From the NCBI RefSeq assembly GCF_025630775.1, contig NZ_JAOSZE010000068.1:1-45287 (forward strand): a DNA stretch of 45,287 bases, read 5' to 3'. How positions within the stretch are numbered: the stretch's first letter is position 1; each line of letters starts with the position of its first letter. The stretch comes from Actinoplanes sp. KI2 (GTDB taxonomy: Bacteria; Actinomycetota; Actinomycetes; Mycobacteriales; Micromonosporaceae). A program made the position numbers and the translations under genes. The notes beneath the pieces are model-generated. The model was not told the DNA's origin and did not search any database. It saw nothing but the letters and a program-made list of their open reading frames with translations. Of the stretch, positions 16,617 to 25,595 are shown piece after piece.

Positions 16617-16622
16617 ACACTA
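16617..16622 (-). promoter_or_regulatory. Candidate -10 box for the GNAT gene
   Basis: TAGTGT on the minus strand 7 bases before GTG 16609, another TAnnnT placed for a leaderless transcript. Confidence 0.35.
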
Positions 16623-16666
16623 AGCGAGCACAGTTTCCGGATGGTTGCGCGAAGCTAGACGACGTC

Positions 16667-18178
16667 CTATTCGCCGGTGTCGTCCTCATCATCGTCGTCC
16701 TCGTCGGTGACCAGCACCGGCCGCTGGGAGTTCGCGACGCTGGTGACGGTGCCGTCGGCGGCCATGTGCAGCAGCTCGTCGTCGGAGCGCACCCGGCGCG
16801 CCTTGCGGGCGGCGAGCCGCTGGGCCGCGGACGGCCGGTGGTCGTCCTCCTCGAGGCGGGCGTCGGTGCCGCGCGGGCCGGCCACGTACTCCCCGATGTT
16901 GGGCTGCCAGTCGAACTCGCGCTCGGCGATCCGCACCGGGTCGCCGGGCTGCGCGCCCTTCTTAGCCAGCGCGGCCTCGACGCCGAGCCGCTCGAGCCGG
17001 TCGGCAAGGTAGCCCACCGCCTCGTCGTTGTCGAAGTTCGTCTGCCGGATCCAGCGCTCGACCTTGGTGCCGCGCACCACGAAGACGCCGTCCTCGTCCT
17101 GCTCGACGGTGAAGCCGCTCTCGTCGACCGCGCGCGGGCGCACCACGACCCGGGTGGGCTCGGCGGGCGGCGTGGCCAGGCGATGCTCCTCGACGACCGC
17201 GGCCAACGCGTACACGAGCTCCTTGAGGCCCTCGCGGGTGACCGCGCTGACCTCGAAGACCCGGTAGCCGCGCGCCTCCAGGTCGGGGCGGACCATCTCG
17301 GCGAGGTCCCGGCCGTCCGGGATGTCGATCTTGTTGAGCACCACGAGCCGGGGGCGGTCCTCGAGGCCGCCGTACGCGTCCAGCTCGGCCTCGATCGCGT
17401 CCAGGTCGGCCAGCGGGTCCCGCTCGATCTCCGGCGCGGCCGCGTCCAGCACGTGCACCAGCACCGAGGTGCGCTCGATGTGCCGCAGGAACTGCATGCC
17501 CAGGCCCTTGCCGGTGGCGGCGCCCGGGATCAGGCCCGGCACGTCGGCCACGGTGAAGGTCTGCTCGCCGGCCTGCACGACGCCCAGGTTGGGCACCAGC
17601 GTGGTGAACGGGTAGTCGGCGATCTTCGGCTTGGCCGCGGACATCACCGAGATCAGCGACGACTTGCCGGCCGACGGGAAGCCGACCAGGCCCACGTCGG
17701 CCACGCTCTTCAGCTCGAGGACCACCTCGAGCCGGTCGCCGGGCTCGCCGAGCTCGGCGAAGCCGGGCACCTTGCGCCGGGTGTTGGCCAGCGACGCGTT
17801 GCCCCGCCCGCCGCGGCCGCCACGGGCCACCTCGAAGCTGGTGCCGGCGCCGATCAGGTCGGCCAGCACCTCGCCGTCGACGGTCTGCACGACCGTGCCG
17901 TCGGGCACCTCGAGCACCAGGTCCTTGCCGTTGGCGCCGTCCCGGTTGGCGCCCGCGCCACCGCCGCCGTTGGGTGCCTTGATGTGCGGGTGAAAGTGGA
18001 AGTCGAGCAGCGTGTGCTGTTGCGGGTCGACGACCAGCGTGACGCTGCCGCCGTGCCCGCCGTTGCCGCCGTCGGGACCGCCGAGTGGCTTGAACTTCTC
18101 CCGGCGCACCGAGACACAGCCGTGCCCGCCGTCACCCGCCTGCAGGTGCAGCACGACCCGGTCGACGAACGTGGTCAC
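16667..18178 (-). CDS. obgE: GTPase Obg
   Basis: Essential ribosome-associated GTPase in large-subunit maturation and stress control; in Streptomyces Obg also affects development. The 503 residues show the Gly-rich Obg fold (1-160), the G domain with G1 GFPSAGKSS (166-174), switch YPFTT, G3 DVPG (212-215) and G4 VLNKID, then the C-terminal OCT domain (RIAEREFDWQPNIGEYV lies at its end) and an Asp/Glu-rich tail ending TDEDDDDEDDTGE. GTG start with GAGGAGAG upstream. A strong terminator lies immediately upstream (see 18193), so expression must come from read-through or an overlapping promoter. Confidence 0.95.
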   Translation of the reverse strand: MTTFVDRVVLHLQAGDGGHGCVSVRREKFKPLGGPDGGNGGHGGSVTLVVDPQQHTLLDFHFHPHIKAPNGGGGAGANRDGANGKDLVLEVPDGTVVQTVDGEVLADLIGAGTSFEVARGGRGGRGNASLANTRRKVPGFAELGEPGDRLEVVLELKSVADVGLVGFPSAGKSSLISVMSAAKPKIADYPFTTLVPNLGVVQAGEQTFTVADVPGLIPGAATGKGLGMQFLRHIERTSVLVHVLDAAAPEIERDPLADLDAIEAELDAYGGLEDRPRLVVLNKIDIPDGRDLAEMVRPDLEARGYRVFEVSAVTREGLKELVYALAAVVEEHRLATPPAEPTRVVVRPRAVDESGFTVEQDEDGVFVVRGTKVERWIRQTNFDNDEAVGYLADRLERLGVEAALAKKGAQPGDPVRIAEREFDWQPNIGEYVAGPRGTDARLEEDDHRPSAAQRLAARKARRVRSDDELLHMAADGTVTSVANSQRPVLVTDEDDDDEDDTGE

Positions 18179-18192
18179 TGCTCAACTCTCCT

Positions 18193-18241
18193 CGAACAAA
18201 AACAAAGCGGGCCGCGGACCCCGAGGGTCCGTGGCCCGCTT
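18193..18241 (-). terminator. Rho-independent terminator between rpmA and obgE
   Basis: On the minus strand a 17-position stem (16 pairs, one A-C mismatch) between 18241-18225 and 18221-18205, loop of 3 bases, followed by tgtttttgttc. The U run ends next to the obgE ribosome site, leaving no room for a separate promoter downstream of it. Confidence 0.85.
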
Positions 18242-18251
18242 GTTAAGAAAC

Positions 18252-18509
18252 TTACTCCGCGACCGGGACGATGCTCACGGTCTTGCGGCCGCGGCTCGTA
18301 CCGAACTGCACGTTGCCGGTGGCCAGCGCGAACAGCGTGTCGTCGCCGCCACGGCCGACGAGGTCGCCCGGGTGGAACTTCGTGCCCCGCTGACGGATCA
18401 GGATCTCGCCGGCGTTGACCAGCTGGCCGCCGAACCGCTTGACGCCGAGCCGCTGGGCGGCGGAGTCACGGCCGTTGCGCGAGCTGGACGCACCCTTTTT
18501 GTGAGCCAT
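18252..18509 (-). CDS. rpmA: 50S ribosomal protein L27
   Basis: bL27 of the large subunit, whose N-terminal tail reaches the peptidyl transferase centre. The 85 residues start MAHKKGASSSRNGRDSAAQR and contain RLGVKRFGGQLVNAGEILIR and GDDTLFALATG, all typical; no N-terminal cleavage extension of the Firmicutes type is present. It starts 14 bases after rplU, with AAGGGGCG overlapping the rplU stop as ribosome site. It ends 11 bases before a strong terminator. Confidence 0.97.
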   Translation of the reverse strand: MAHKKGASSSRNGRDSAAQRLGVKRFGGQLVNAGEILIRQRGTKFHPGDLVGRGGDDTLFALATGNVQFGTSRGRKTVSIVPVAE

Positions 18510-18523
18510 GAGTGATCCGCCCC

Positions 18524-18838
18524 TTACTTCCCGCTCTTGATGCCGGTCACCTTGACGCGGGTCAGCGGCTGGCGGTGACCCTGGCGCTTGTGGTAGCCGG
18601 TCTTGTTCTTGAACTTGTGGATCCGGATCTTCGGACCCTTGGTGTGCTCGGCGATCTCGCCGGACACCGTAACGTTGGCAAGCTTGGCCGCGTCGGTCAC
18701 CAGGTTGTCACCGTCGACGAGGAGGATCGCGGCGAGCGTCAGTGCATCGCCGGGCGCACCAGCGAGCTTCTCGACCTCGATCACGTCGCCCTCGGCAACC
18801 TTGTACTGCTTGCCGCCGGTCTTGACGATCGCGTACAT
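18524..18838 (-). CDS. rplU: 50S ribosomal protein L21
   Basis: bL21 of the large subunit. The 104 residues open MYAIVKTGGKQYKVAEGDVI and end with the conserved GYHKRQGHRQPLTRVKVTGI, which carries the rRNA-binding signature. First gene of the rplU-rpmA pair, preceded by a 160-base leader with a stable hairpin. Confidence 0.97.
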   Translation of the reverse strand: MYAIVKTGGKQYKVAEGDVIEVEKLAGAPGDALTLAAILLVDGDNLVTDAAKLANVTVSGEIAEHTKGPKIRIHKFKNKTGYHKRQGHRQPLTRVKVTGIKSGK

Positions 18839-19005
18839 CGGACGCGGACTCCCTGAGACTTACGCAGCGAAGACCGCTGCTTGGCGGATGGTGCTGGTCC
18901 CTTGGCCGCTCTCTCACGAGACTTGGCCTTGCCGGAAGGCACGGGAGCACGGCGCGTGAAAAAGCGCCGTCAGCAAGCGTACTTCATACGACGCGCCGAT
19001 CCCAA
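18839..19005 (-). promoter_or_regulatory. rplU promoter and 5' leader with hairpin
   Basis: On the minus strand TTGGGA (19005-19000) and TACGCT (18981-18976) are spaced 18 bases, a plausible vegetative promoter. The leader then contains a perfect 7-bp stem ACGGCGC / GCGCCGT (18970-18964 with 18955-18949) around an 8-base loop rich in T. The spacer to the ATG is long for a ribosomal protein operon and could hold an L21-responsive element, but I cannot match it to a named family. Confidence 0.45.
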
Positions 19006-19058
19006 ACCGGGGCTGTGCTGCCACCGGCGCCCGGCCCTTCGGACGGCCCGGCTCCGGG

Positions 19059-19556
19059 TCAGCTTCGCCCGCACGCCTTGTCGAGGGTAGCCGTGAGGCC
19101 CGCCATCTTCTCGGCGTTGATCTTCGAGACGTCGCCCTTGAACGCCTTGACCTGCTTGCTCATCTGGGTGAGCGCGGATTTGAGCGCCTTGTTGTCGGCG
19201 AGGCTGCCCATCCCGGCGAGCGCGGACGAGAAGCTCGACACGTCCTGGTCGATCTTCTGCTGGGCCAGCGCCTCGGCCGCACCACCCTTGCCCCGAGCGT
19301 CGATCTGCATCTGCAGGTCGGCGAGGAAGGCCTGGCCGAAGCTCGTGGTGGTCCGCTCGGCCTGCGCGCAGATCGCCTTGGTGTTGCCGGACAGCGCCTT
19401 GTCGCCGGCGGCCGCCACGGACGGGTCCACCGACGCCCGCGCCGCGGCCGACCCGGCGGCATTCGGGGTGGGCCCGCCGGCCGTCGCATCGCCGTCGGCC
19501 GCGGAGCAGCCGGCAGTCAGCAGGGGAAGAATCAGCAGGGGCGCGAAGCGTCGCAC
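19059..19556 (-). CDS. Secreted lipoprotein, helical, unknown function
   Basis: A 165-residue protein with signal peptide MRRFAPLLILPLLTAGC and lipobox LTAGC, lipid anchor at Cys17. After a Gly/Ala/Ser linker the mature part (about 45-165) is predicted helical, with ALSGNTKAICAQAERTTTSF and a C-terminal Cys (DKACGRS) that could pair with the first. It resembles small helical lipoproteins common in Actinoplanes-type genomes, but no family name is certain. Start GTG with GAGGAGAG at good spacing. Confidence 0.65.
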   Translation of the reverse strand: MRRFAPLLILPLLTAGCSAADGDATAGGPTPNAAGSAAARASVDPSVAAAGDKALSGNTKAICAQAERTTTSFGQAFLADLQMQIDARGKGGAAEALAQQKIDQDVSSFSSALAGMGSLADNKALKSALTQMSKQVKAFKGDVSKINAEKMAGLTATLDKACGRS

Positions 19557-19627
19557 GGGGAGCTCTCCTCGGGGGAAGGATCGATCCCCGCAGGGTAGCG
19601 GAGATCGACGCGGCGAGCGGCTTGGCA

Positions 19628-19642
19628 GTTAAGTTTCTTTAC
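19628..19642. promoter_or_regulatory. Candidate operator, imperfect palindrome GTTAAGTTTCTTTAC
   Basis: An AT-rich inverted repeat, GTTAAG-ttt-CTTTAC, with one mismatch, stands out in a GC-rich gap 25 bases after the rne stop and about 70 bases upstream of the lipoprotein start. Its shape is like sites of ROK or sugar-responsive repressors, but no regulator is identified. Confidence 0.35.
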
Positions 19643-19666
19643 CAAACCGCTCCCGCCGTCGATGTC

Positions 19667-22600
19667 CTACGGCCGGGTCCGCCGCCGGGCGCCGCCCCGC
19701 CGGGAACGACGCCGGCCCGTGCCCGCGCCCACCGGCTCGTCCTCGTCCTCGTCGTCGTCCTCGTCGCCGGCCGCATCGGGGTCGTCCGACCCGGTGAGCC
19801 GCAGCGGCTCGGCCGGCTCGGCCGGCGCGACCGGCTCGGCGTGCGACTCGTACCGGGACAGGTCGTAGCCGCTGATGTCGTAGTCGTCGTCCGGGTCCGC
19901 GGTGGTCTGCGCCGGCGCACCGGCCGAGACGATCCCCGAGCCGTGCACGTGGACCGGCGGCAGGCCGGCGGTGACCGCCACCGGGTCCTCCACCTCGTGG
20001 GTGGTGCCGCTACCGGCGTCTGCGAACCCCGGCACCGCCTGGGCGGTGTCGGCACCGCTGACGGCCGGTGCTTCCGCGGCGGGCGTCGTGCTCTCCGCCC
20101 CGCCCCGGCGCCGGCGCGACCGGCTCGAGGCGGCCGGCTGTTGCGGCGCCGGCTGCTCGGTCCGGGTGGCCGCGGCGACCGCCTTCACCTGGCTACCCGC
20201 GCCGCCACCGCCGTTGGCCCGCTTCTCCGGCACCGGCTCGGTGTGGATCAGCACGCCCCGGCCCTTGCAGTGGTCACAGGTCTCACTGAACGCCTCGAGC
20301 AGGCCCGACCCGATCCGCTTGCGGGTCATCTGCACCAGGCCGAGCGAGGTGATCTCGGTGACCTGGTGCTTGGTCCGGTCCCGGCCCAGGCACTCGGTGA
20401 GCCGCCGCAGCACCAGCTCGCGGTTGCTCTCCAGCACCATGTCGATGAAGTCGATCACCACGATGCCGCCGAGGTCGCGCAGCCGCAGCTGGCGCACGAT
20501 CTCCTCAGCCGCCTCGAGGTTGTTGCGGGTGACCGTCTCCTCGAGGTTGCCGCCGGCGCCGGTGTACTTGCCGGTGTTGACATCGACGACGGTCATCGCC
20601 TCGGTCCGGTCGATCACCAGGTGGCCGCCCGAGGGCAGGAACACCTTGCGGTCGAGGCCCTTGAGGATCTGCTCGTCGATCCGCTTGTCGGCGAACAGAT
20701 CGCCGGCGCCGGTGTACCGGTGCAGACGCTCGACCAGGTCCGGCGACACCGAGTTGAGGTAGTTCTCCACCTCGGCGTACGCCTGGTCGCCCTGCACCAC
20801 CAGCTCGCGGAAGTCCTCGTTGAAGAGGTCCCGGACCACCCGGATGACCAGGTCGGGCTCCTCGGAGAGCGCGACCGGCGCATGCCCCTCGGCGGACTTG
20901 CGCTGGATCTCCTCCCACTGCGCCTGCAGCCGCTTCACGTCCCGGGCCAGCTCGTCCTCGCTGGCGCCCTCGGCCGCGGTCCGCACGATCACGCCGGCGC
21001 CGTCCGGCACCAGCTTCTTCAGGACGTCCCGCAGGCGCTTGCGCTCGGTGTCCGGCAGCTTGCGGCTGATCCCGGACGCGTTGCCATTGGGCACGTAGAC
21101 CAGGTGCCGGCCGGAGAGCGCGATGTGGCTGGACAGCCGGGCGCCCTTGTGCCCGATCGGGTCCTTGGTCACCTGCACCAGCACCGAGTCGCCGGACTTG
21201 AGCGCCTGCTCGATCGAGCGGGCGCGCCCCTCCAGCCCGGTGGCGTCCCAGTTGACCTCGCCGGCGTAGAGCACGGCGTTCCGGCCGCGGCCCACATCGA
21301 CGAACGCCGCCTCCATGCTGGGCAGCACGTTCTGCACCTTGCCCAGGTAGACGTTGCCGACCATGGTGCCCGAGCTGATCCGGGACACGTAGTGCTCGAC
21401 CAGGATGCCGTCCTCGAGCACGGCGATCTGAATGCGGTCCGGCTTCTGCCGGACGACCATCACCCGATCGACGGCCTCGCGGCGGGCCAGGAACTCCGAC
21501 TCGCTCAGGATCGGCGGCCGGGTGCGACGCTGCTCACGGCCGTCCCGGCGGCGCTGGCGCTTGGCCTCGAGCCGGGTCGAGCCGGAGACGCCCTGCACCT
21601 CATCGGTGCGGCGCGGCTCGCGCACCCGCACGACGGTGTGCACGCCGTCCTCGATGCCGCCGGTCTCGCCGTCGCCACCGGCACCCTTGCGACGGCGGCG
21701 ACGCCGGCGCCGGGTGACGCCGTCGCCCTCGTCGCCCTCGTCGTCGCCGTCCTCGGCGTCGCCCTCGGACTCGACGGAGGACTCGGCGCCGTCCTCGATC
21801 TCGGCCGCCTCGTCGTCGGCGGTGCCCTTGCCCCGGCCACGGCCGCGGCGGCCCCGGCGACGGCGGCGCCGGCTCGAGCCGTACTCGTCGTCCGACTCGT
21901 CGTCGAGGCCCTCCTCGACCTCGTCGGGCTCGTCCACCTCGTCGACGATCTCACCGGCCTCGGGGATCACGGTGATCTCGGCCGGCTCCTCGGCGGCCGC
22001 GCCCCGGCGACGGCGCCGGCTGCGGCGGGAGCCCTCGGCGGGCTCCTCGACCGGAATCTCGGCGACCGCCGCTTCGGTTTCCGTCACCTCGGGCTCGGCG
22101 GGAGCCTGGGCGGCGGGCGCGGCGGCGGAGCCCCGGCGCGAACGCCGGCCGGCGGGCGCGGGCTCGGCCTCGGTCGGGTCCGGCGGCATGAACAGCACGG
22201 CGGGGGGCAGCGCGGCGCGACGGGAACGCCGCCTCGGCTGCTCCTCGACGAAGTCGTCGTCGAGCGGGAGCACCCCGATGATCGGGGTCTCGACCGGCTC
22301 GTCCTCGGCCGGGGCCTCGGTCACCGGCTCCTCGGCCACGGGCTCCTCGACCGCCGGCTCCTCTCCGGTGATCAGCGGCTCGACCGCGACGACCGGCTCG
22401 GTGGCGGCCGGGGCGGCCTTTTTCCGGCGAGCCCGGGTCGCCTTGGCCGGGGGCGCGGCCTCGGCGGCCGACTCCTCGGCGGACGCCGGCTCCTCGGGCG
22501 CCGGCGCCGCGGCCTTTTTGCGGCTCCGGGTGGCTTTCACCGGTTTGACCGGCGGCGCACCGTCGGCCGGATCGGTCTCGGCAGCCGGCGAGGCCGCCTT

Positions 22601-22717
22601 GCGGGCCCGGGTGCGGCGCACAGGGGCAGTAGGGGTGGTAGGGGTGCTATCGGCGGTCTCGGCGGGCGGCGTGACCGCCTCGCTCGATTCACCGCCCGTT
22701 GGCTCGTTATCGAGCAT
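19667..22717 (-). CDS. rne: Ribonuclease E/G family protein
   Basis: Endoribonuclease for mRNA decay and rRNA processing. From ATG 22717 it has 1016 residues. The first ~410 are Ala/Glu/Pro with clusters of Arg (RRRRRRGRRGRGRGKG type), a likely disordered RNA- and partner-binding arm. The catalytic core holds the S1-like region (GILVEHYVSRI onward, about 435-530), the DNase I-like domain with catalytic Asp in MTVVDVNTGKY (about 709) and VIDFIDM (about 755), and the Zn-link CDHCKGRG (about 815). A further Ala/Pro/Glu-rich tail follows. The arm before the core, rather than only after it as in E. coli, is the actinobacterial layout. GGAGAG precedes the ATG. Confidence 0.93.
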   Translation of the reverse strand: MLDNEPTGGESSEAVTPPAETADSTPTTPTAPVRRTRARKAASPAAETDPADGAPPVKPVKATRSRKKAAAPAPEEPASAEESAAEAAPPAKATRARRKKAAPAATEPVVAVEPLITGEEPAVEEPVAEEPVTEAPAEDEPVETPIIGVLPLDDDFVEEQPRRRSRRAALPPAVLFMPPDPTEAEPAPAGRRSRRGSAAAPAAQAPAEPEVTETEAAVAEIPVEEPAEGSRRSRRRRRGAAAEEPAEITVIPEAGEIVDEVDEPDEVEEGLDDESDDEYGSSRRRRRRGRRGRGRGKGTADDEAAEIEDGAESSVESEGDAEDGDDEGDEGDGVTRRRRRRRRKGAGGDGETGGIEDGVHTVVRVREPRRTDEVQGVSGSTRLEAKRQRRRDGREQRRTRPPILSESEFLARREAVDRVMVVRQKPDRIQIAVLEDGILVEHYVSRISSGTMVGNVYLGKVQNVLPSMEAAFVDVGRGRNAVLYAGEVNWDATGLEGRARSIEQALKSGDSVLVQVTKDPIGHKGARLSSHIALSGRHLVYVPNGNASGISRKLPDTERKRLRDVLKKLVPDGAGVIVRTAAEGASEDELARDVKRLQAQWEEIQRKSAEGHAPVALSEEPDLVIRVVRDLFNEDFRELVVQGDQAYAEVENYLNSVSPDLVERLHRYTGAGDLFADKRIDEQILKGLDRKVFLPSGGHLVIDRTEAMTVVDVNTGKYTGAGGNLEETVTRNNLEAAEEIVRQLRLRDLGGIVVIDFIDMVLESNRELVLRRLTECLGRDRTKHQVTEITSLGLVQMTRKRIGSGLLEAFSETCDHCKGRGVLIHTEPVPEKRANGGGGAGSQVKAVAAATRTEQPAPQQPAASSRSRRRRGGAESTTPAAEAPAVSGADTAQAVPGFADAGSGTTHEVEDPVAVTAGLPPVHVHGSGIVSAGAPAQTTADPDDDYDISGYDLSRYESHAEPVAPAEPAEPLRLTGSDDPDAAGDEDDDEDEDEPVGAGTGRRRSRRGGARRRTRP

Positions 22718-22851
22718 GGGCGCTCTCCAGTTCTGGCGGCCCCGGGCGCGTGTGAGCGCTGCCACGCAGGGCTGCCGCAAGTGTTTCGGTCCCGGCCGGG
22801 TTAGCGGACGGGCGGCCGAAGTCTGCCGATCGGGCGCCGGCTGTGATCCAG

Positions 22852-23601
22852 CTAGCGCCCACCGATGGCGGCGCGATCCGCGTCCAACGGATCGACGATC
22901 TCCCCCTGCGCGGTGAGCGTGCCCTGGGCCAGCCGGGTCACCCGTGGGGGCACCGGCGGCTCCAAGTCGGCTACGACACGCAGGCCGGAAAGGACGTCAT
23001 CGGGTCGCACGGCGGGCGTTACCTGTCGTACGACAAGGTCGATTATCGCACACGGCGCCGCGAACGCCCCGGAAGGGAGGTCGGACTGCTCGGCCACTGC
23101 GATGTGGGTCACCGCCGCCCTCGCGTCGAACGTCCGGCGGCCCTGCTTGGTGATCCGCTCGACCAGGACCTCATCGGCGTCCAGGAAGCGCTTCACCGCG
23201 GCCGCCGCCACCGCCGGGTCGACCGAGGGCAGCTCCACCCGCCATCGGGAGGCATCGATCCGGTCGGCGAGGCTGCCGTCCCCAGCCGGCACCGCTTCCA
23301 GCACGTCCAGCCCTGGTGAGAGCGCCGCGTCCAGCGCCAGCAGCAGCTGCGCCGGGTCGACCTCGGCCTGCAGGCCGATCTCCAGGTACTCCGCCTCGCT
23401 GCCGACGCCGGTGGGTGCGGCGCTGGCGTACGAAATCTTCGGGTGTGGGGTGAAGCCCTGCGAGAAGGCGATCGGCACCGCCGCCCGCCGCAGCGCCCGC
23501 TCGAAGGCGCGGGCGAAGTCCCGATGTGACGTGAAACGCAGTGGGCCGCGCTTGGCGTACCGGATCCGGATCCGCTGGACGACCGGTGCCTGGCCGCCCA
23601 C
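22852..23601 (-). CDS. TIGR03936/DUF2344 radical-SAM-associated protein
   Basis: A 249-residue companion of the upstream radical SAM protein. It begins with the conserved RIRIRYAKRGPLRFTSHRDF, continues AFERALRRAAVPIAFSQGF-TPHPKISYASAAP, and ends in a variable domain. In many bacteria this domain is fused to or follows the TIGR03960 protein; here it follows by 30 bases on the same strand. Its biochemical role is unknown; co-occurrence suggests modification of RNA or ribosome-related targets, but that is inference. It is upstream of rne by 134 bases. Confidence 0.88.
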   Translation of the reverse strand: MGGQAPVVQRIRIRYAKRGPLRFTSHRDFARAFERALRRAAVPIAFSQGFTPHPKISYASAAPTGVGSEAEYLEIGLQAEVDPAQLLLALDAALSPGLDVLEAVPAGDGSLADRIDASRWRVELPSVDPAVAAAAVKRFLDADEVLVERITKQGRRTFDARAAVTHIAVAEQSDLPSGAFAAPCAIIDLVVRQVTPAVRPDDVLSGLRVVADLEPPVPPRVTRLAQGTLTAQGEIVDPLDADRAAIGGR

Positions 23602-23631
23602 CGGTTGGTTCTTGGGGGGAATCTTGAGCTC

Positions 23632-25575
23632 CTAAGCGGGAATCCGCAGGTTGTTTATGGGGGTCAGGGGCAGCAGCTTCCGGCCGGTCGGGCCGATCTG
23701 GATCTCGGTGTCCATCGAGGGGCAGACCCCGCAGTCGAAGCACGGCGTCCAGCGGCAGTCGTCCTGCTCGTACTCGCTCAGCGAGTCCTGCCAGTCCTGC
23801 CACAGCCAGTCCTTGTCGAGGCCCGAGTCGAGGTGGTCCCAGGGGAGCACCTCGGCCTGGTCGCGCTCGCGGGTGGTGAACCAGTCGAGGTCGACGCCGA
23901 AGCCGGGCAGCACCTCGGCGGCCGCGTCGATCCAGCGGGCGTACGAGAAATGCTCGCTCCACCCGTCGAAACGTCCGCCTTTTTCCCAGACGCGCCGGAT
24001 GACTGCCCCGACGCGTCGATCGCCCCGGGACAGCAGGCCTTCGATCAGCGACGGCTCGCCGTCGTGGTAGCGGTACCCGATCGCCCGGCCGAGCGAGCGA
24101 TCACTGTTGATCACGTCCTTGAGCATCTTGAGCCGGGCGTCGATCACCTCGGGCCGCGCCATCGGCGCCCACTGGAACGGGGTGTGCGGCTTGGGCACGA
24201 ACCCGCCGATCGACACCGTGCAGCGGATGTCCTTGGTGCCGGCGGCCGCGCGGCCCGCCTTGATCACCTCGTGCGCCATCCGGCCGATCTGCGCCACGTC
24301 GTCGTCGGTCTCGGTGGGCAGGCCGCACATGAAGTACAGCTTCACCTGCCGCCAGCCGTTCGAGTACGCCGTGACGACCGTCCGGATCAGGTCTTCCTCG
24401 GTCACCATCTTGTTGATGACCTTGCGGATGCGCTCCGAGCCGCCCTCCGGCGCGAAGGTCAGGCCGGTCCGCCGGCCGTTCCGGGACAGCTCCTGGGCCA
24501 GGTCGATGTTGAACGCGTCCACCCGGGTCGACGGCAGCGACAGCGAGACGTTGGTGCCCTCGTACTGCTCGGCCAGGCCGGAGCACATGTCGCCGATCTC
24601 GGAGTGGTCGGCGCTGGACAGCGAGAGCAGGCCGACCTCGGAAAAGCCGGAGAACTCCAGCCCCTCCTTGACCATCTGCCCCACCGTGGTGATCGACCGC
24701 TCCCGGACCGGGCGGGTGATCATGCCGGCCTGGCAGAACCGGCAGCCTCGGGTGCAGCCCCGGAAGATCTCCACCGCGTACCGCTCGTGGACCGTCTCGG
24801 CGAGCGGCACCAGGGGCTTCTTCGGGTACGGCCAGGCGTCGAGATCCATCGTCGTGCGCTTGGCGACCCGGAACGGGACGTCCGGGCGGTTGGGCACGAC
24901 CCGCTGGATGCGGCCGTCGGGCAGGTAGTCGACGTCGTAGAAGCGGGGGACGTAGACGCTCTCGGTGCGGGCCAGCCGCAGCAGCAGCTCGTCCCGCCCG
25001 CCGGGCCGGCCCTCGGCCTTCCACTCCCGGATGATCCCGGTGATCTCGAGAACCGCCTCCTCCCCGTCGCCGAGCACGGCGGCGTCCAGGAAGTCGGCGA
25101 TCGGCTCGGGGTTGAAGCTGGCGTGCCCGCCGGCCAGGACGATCGGGTCCTCGTCGCCGCGGTCCTTGCTCTCCAGCGGAATGCCGGCGAGGTCGAGCGC
25201 GGTGAACAGGTTGGTGTAGCCGAGCTCGGTGGAGAAGGACACGCCGAGCACGTCGAAGTCGCGGACCGGGCGGTGCGCGTCGACCGTGAACTGCGGGACG
25301 CCGTGCTCGCGCATCAGCGCCTCGAGGTCGGGCCAGACCGCGTACGTCCGCTCGGCGAGCACGTCCGGCTGCTCGTTGAGCACCTCGTACAGGATCTGGA
25401 CACCCTGGTTGGGCAGGCCGACCTCGTACGCGTCGGGATACATCAGCGCCCAGCGAACCGTGCTGGCGTCCCAGTCCTTGACGACCGCGCCGAGCTCGCC
25501 ACCGACGTACTGGATGGGCTTGCTGATCAGCGGCAACAACTGCTCGAGCTGCGGGAAGACGGAACGTGCACTCAT
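23632..25575 (-). CDS. TIGR03960 B12-binding-domain radical SAM protein
   Basis: A 647-residue radical SAM enzyme. The N-terminal third is a B12-binding-like fold (DAYEVGLPNQGVQILYEVLN; VLGVSFSTELGYTNLF; VLAGGHASFNPEP). The iron-sulfur motif CTRGCRFCQAG (CxxxCxxC) is near residue 273, followed by SLSSADHSEIGDM and TFAPEGGSERIRKVINK typical of the TIM barrel. A Cys-rich C-terminus (FDCGVCPSM) is a further family feature. ATG 25575 (MSARSVFPQLEQLL) is chosen over an Arg-rich extension. The reaction is unknown. Together with the DUF2344 gene and rne it forms a long-conserved actinobacterial neighbourhood. Confidence 0.9.
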   Translation of the reverse strand: MSARSVFPQLEQLLPLISKPIQYVGGELGAVVKDWDASTVRWALMYPDAYEVGLPNQGVQILYEVLNEQPDVLAERTYAVWPDLEALMREHGVPQFTVDAHRPVRDFDVLGVSFSTELGYTNLFTALDLAGIPLESKDRGDEDPIVLAGGHASFNPEPIADFLDAAVLGDGEEAVLEITGIIREWKAEGRPGGRDELLLRLARTESVYVPRFYDVDYLPDGRIQRVVPNRPDVPFRVAKRTTMDLDAWPYPKKPLVPLAETVHERYAVEIFRGCTRGCRFCQAGMITRPVRERSITTVGQMVKEGLEFSGFSEVGLLSLSSADHSEIGDMCSGLAEQYEGTNVSLSLPSTRVDAFNIDLAQELSRNGRRTGLTFAPEGGSERIRKVINKMVTEEDLIRTVVTAYSNGWRQVKLYFMCGLPTETDDDVAQIGRMAHEVIKAGRAAAGTKDIRCTVSIGGFVPKPHTPFQWAPMARPEVIDARLKMLKDVINSDRSLGRAIGYRYHDGEPSLIEGLLSRGDRRVGAVIRRVWEKGGRFDGWSEHFSYARWIDAAAEVLPGFGVDLDWFTTRERDQAEVLPWDHLDSGLDKDWLWQDWQDSLSEYEQDDCRWTPCFDCGVCPSMDTEIQIGPTGRKLLPLTPINNLRIPA

Positions 25576-25595
25576 GGGAGTCCAGGGTACGCGGA

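Noticed and set aside
19622..22804. Plus-strand open frame of 1060 codons antisense to rne
   Set aside because: It mirrors the GC-rich codon pattern of rne, whose own frame has clear RNase E motifs; the antisense text is low-complexity Gly/Leu/Arg/Val without a family match.
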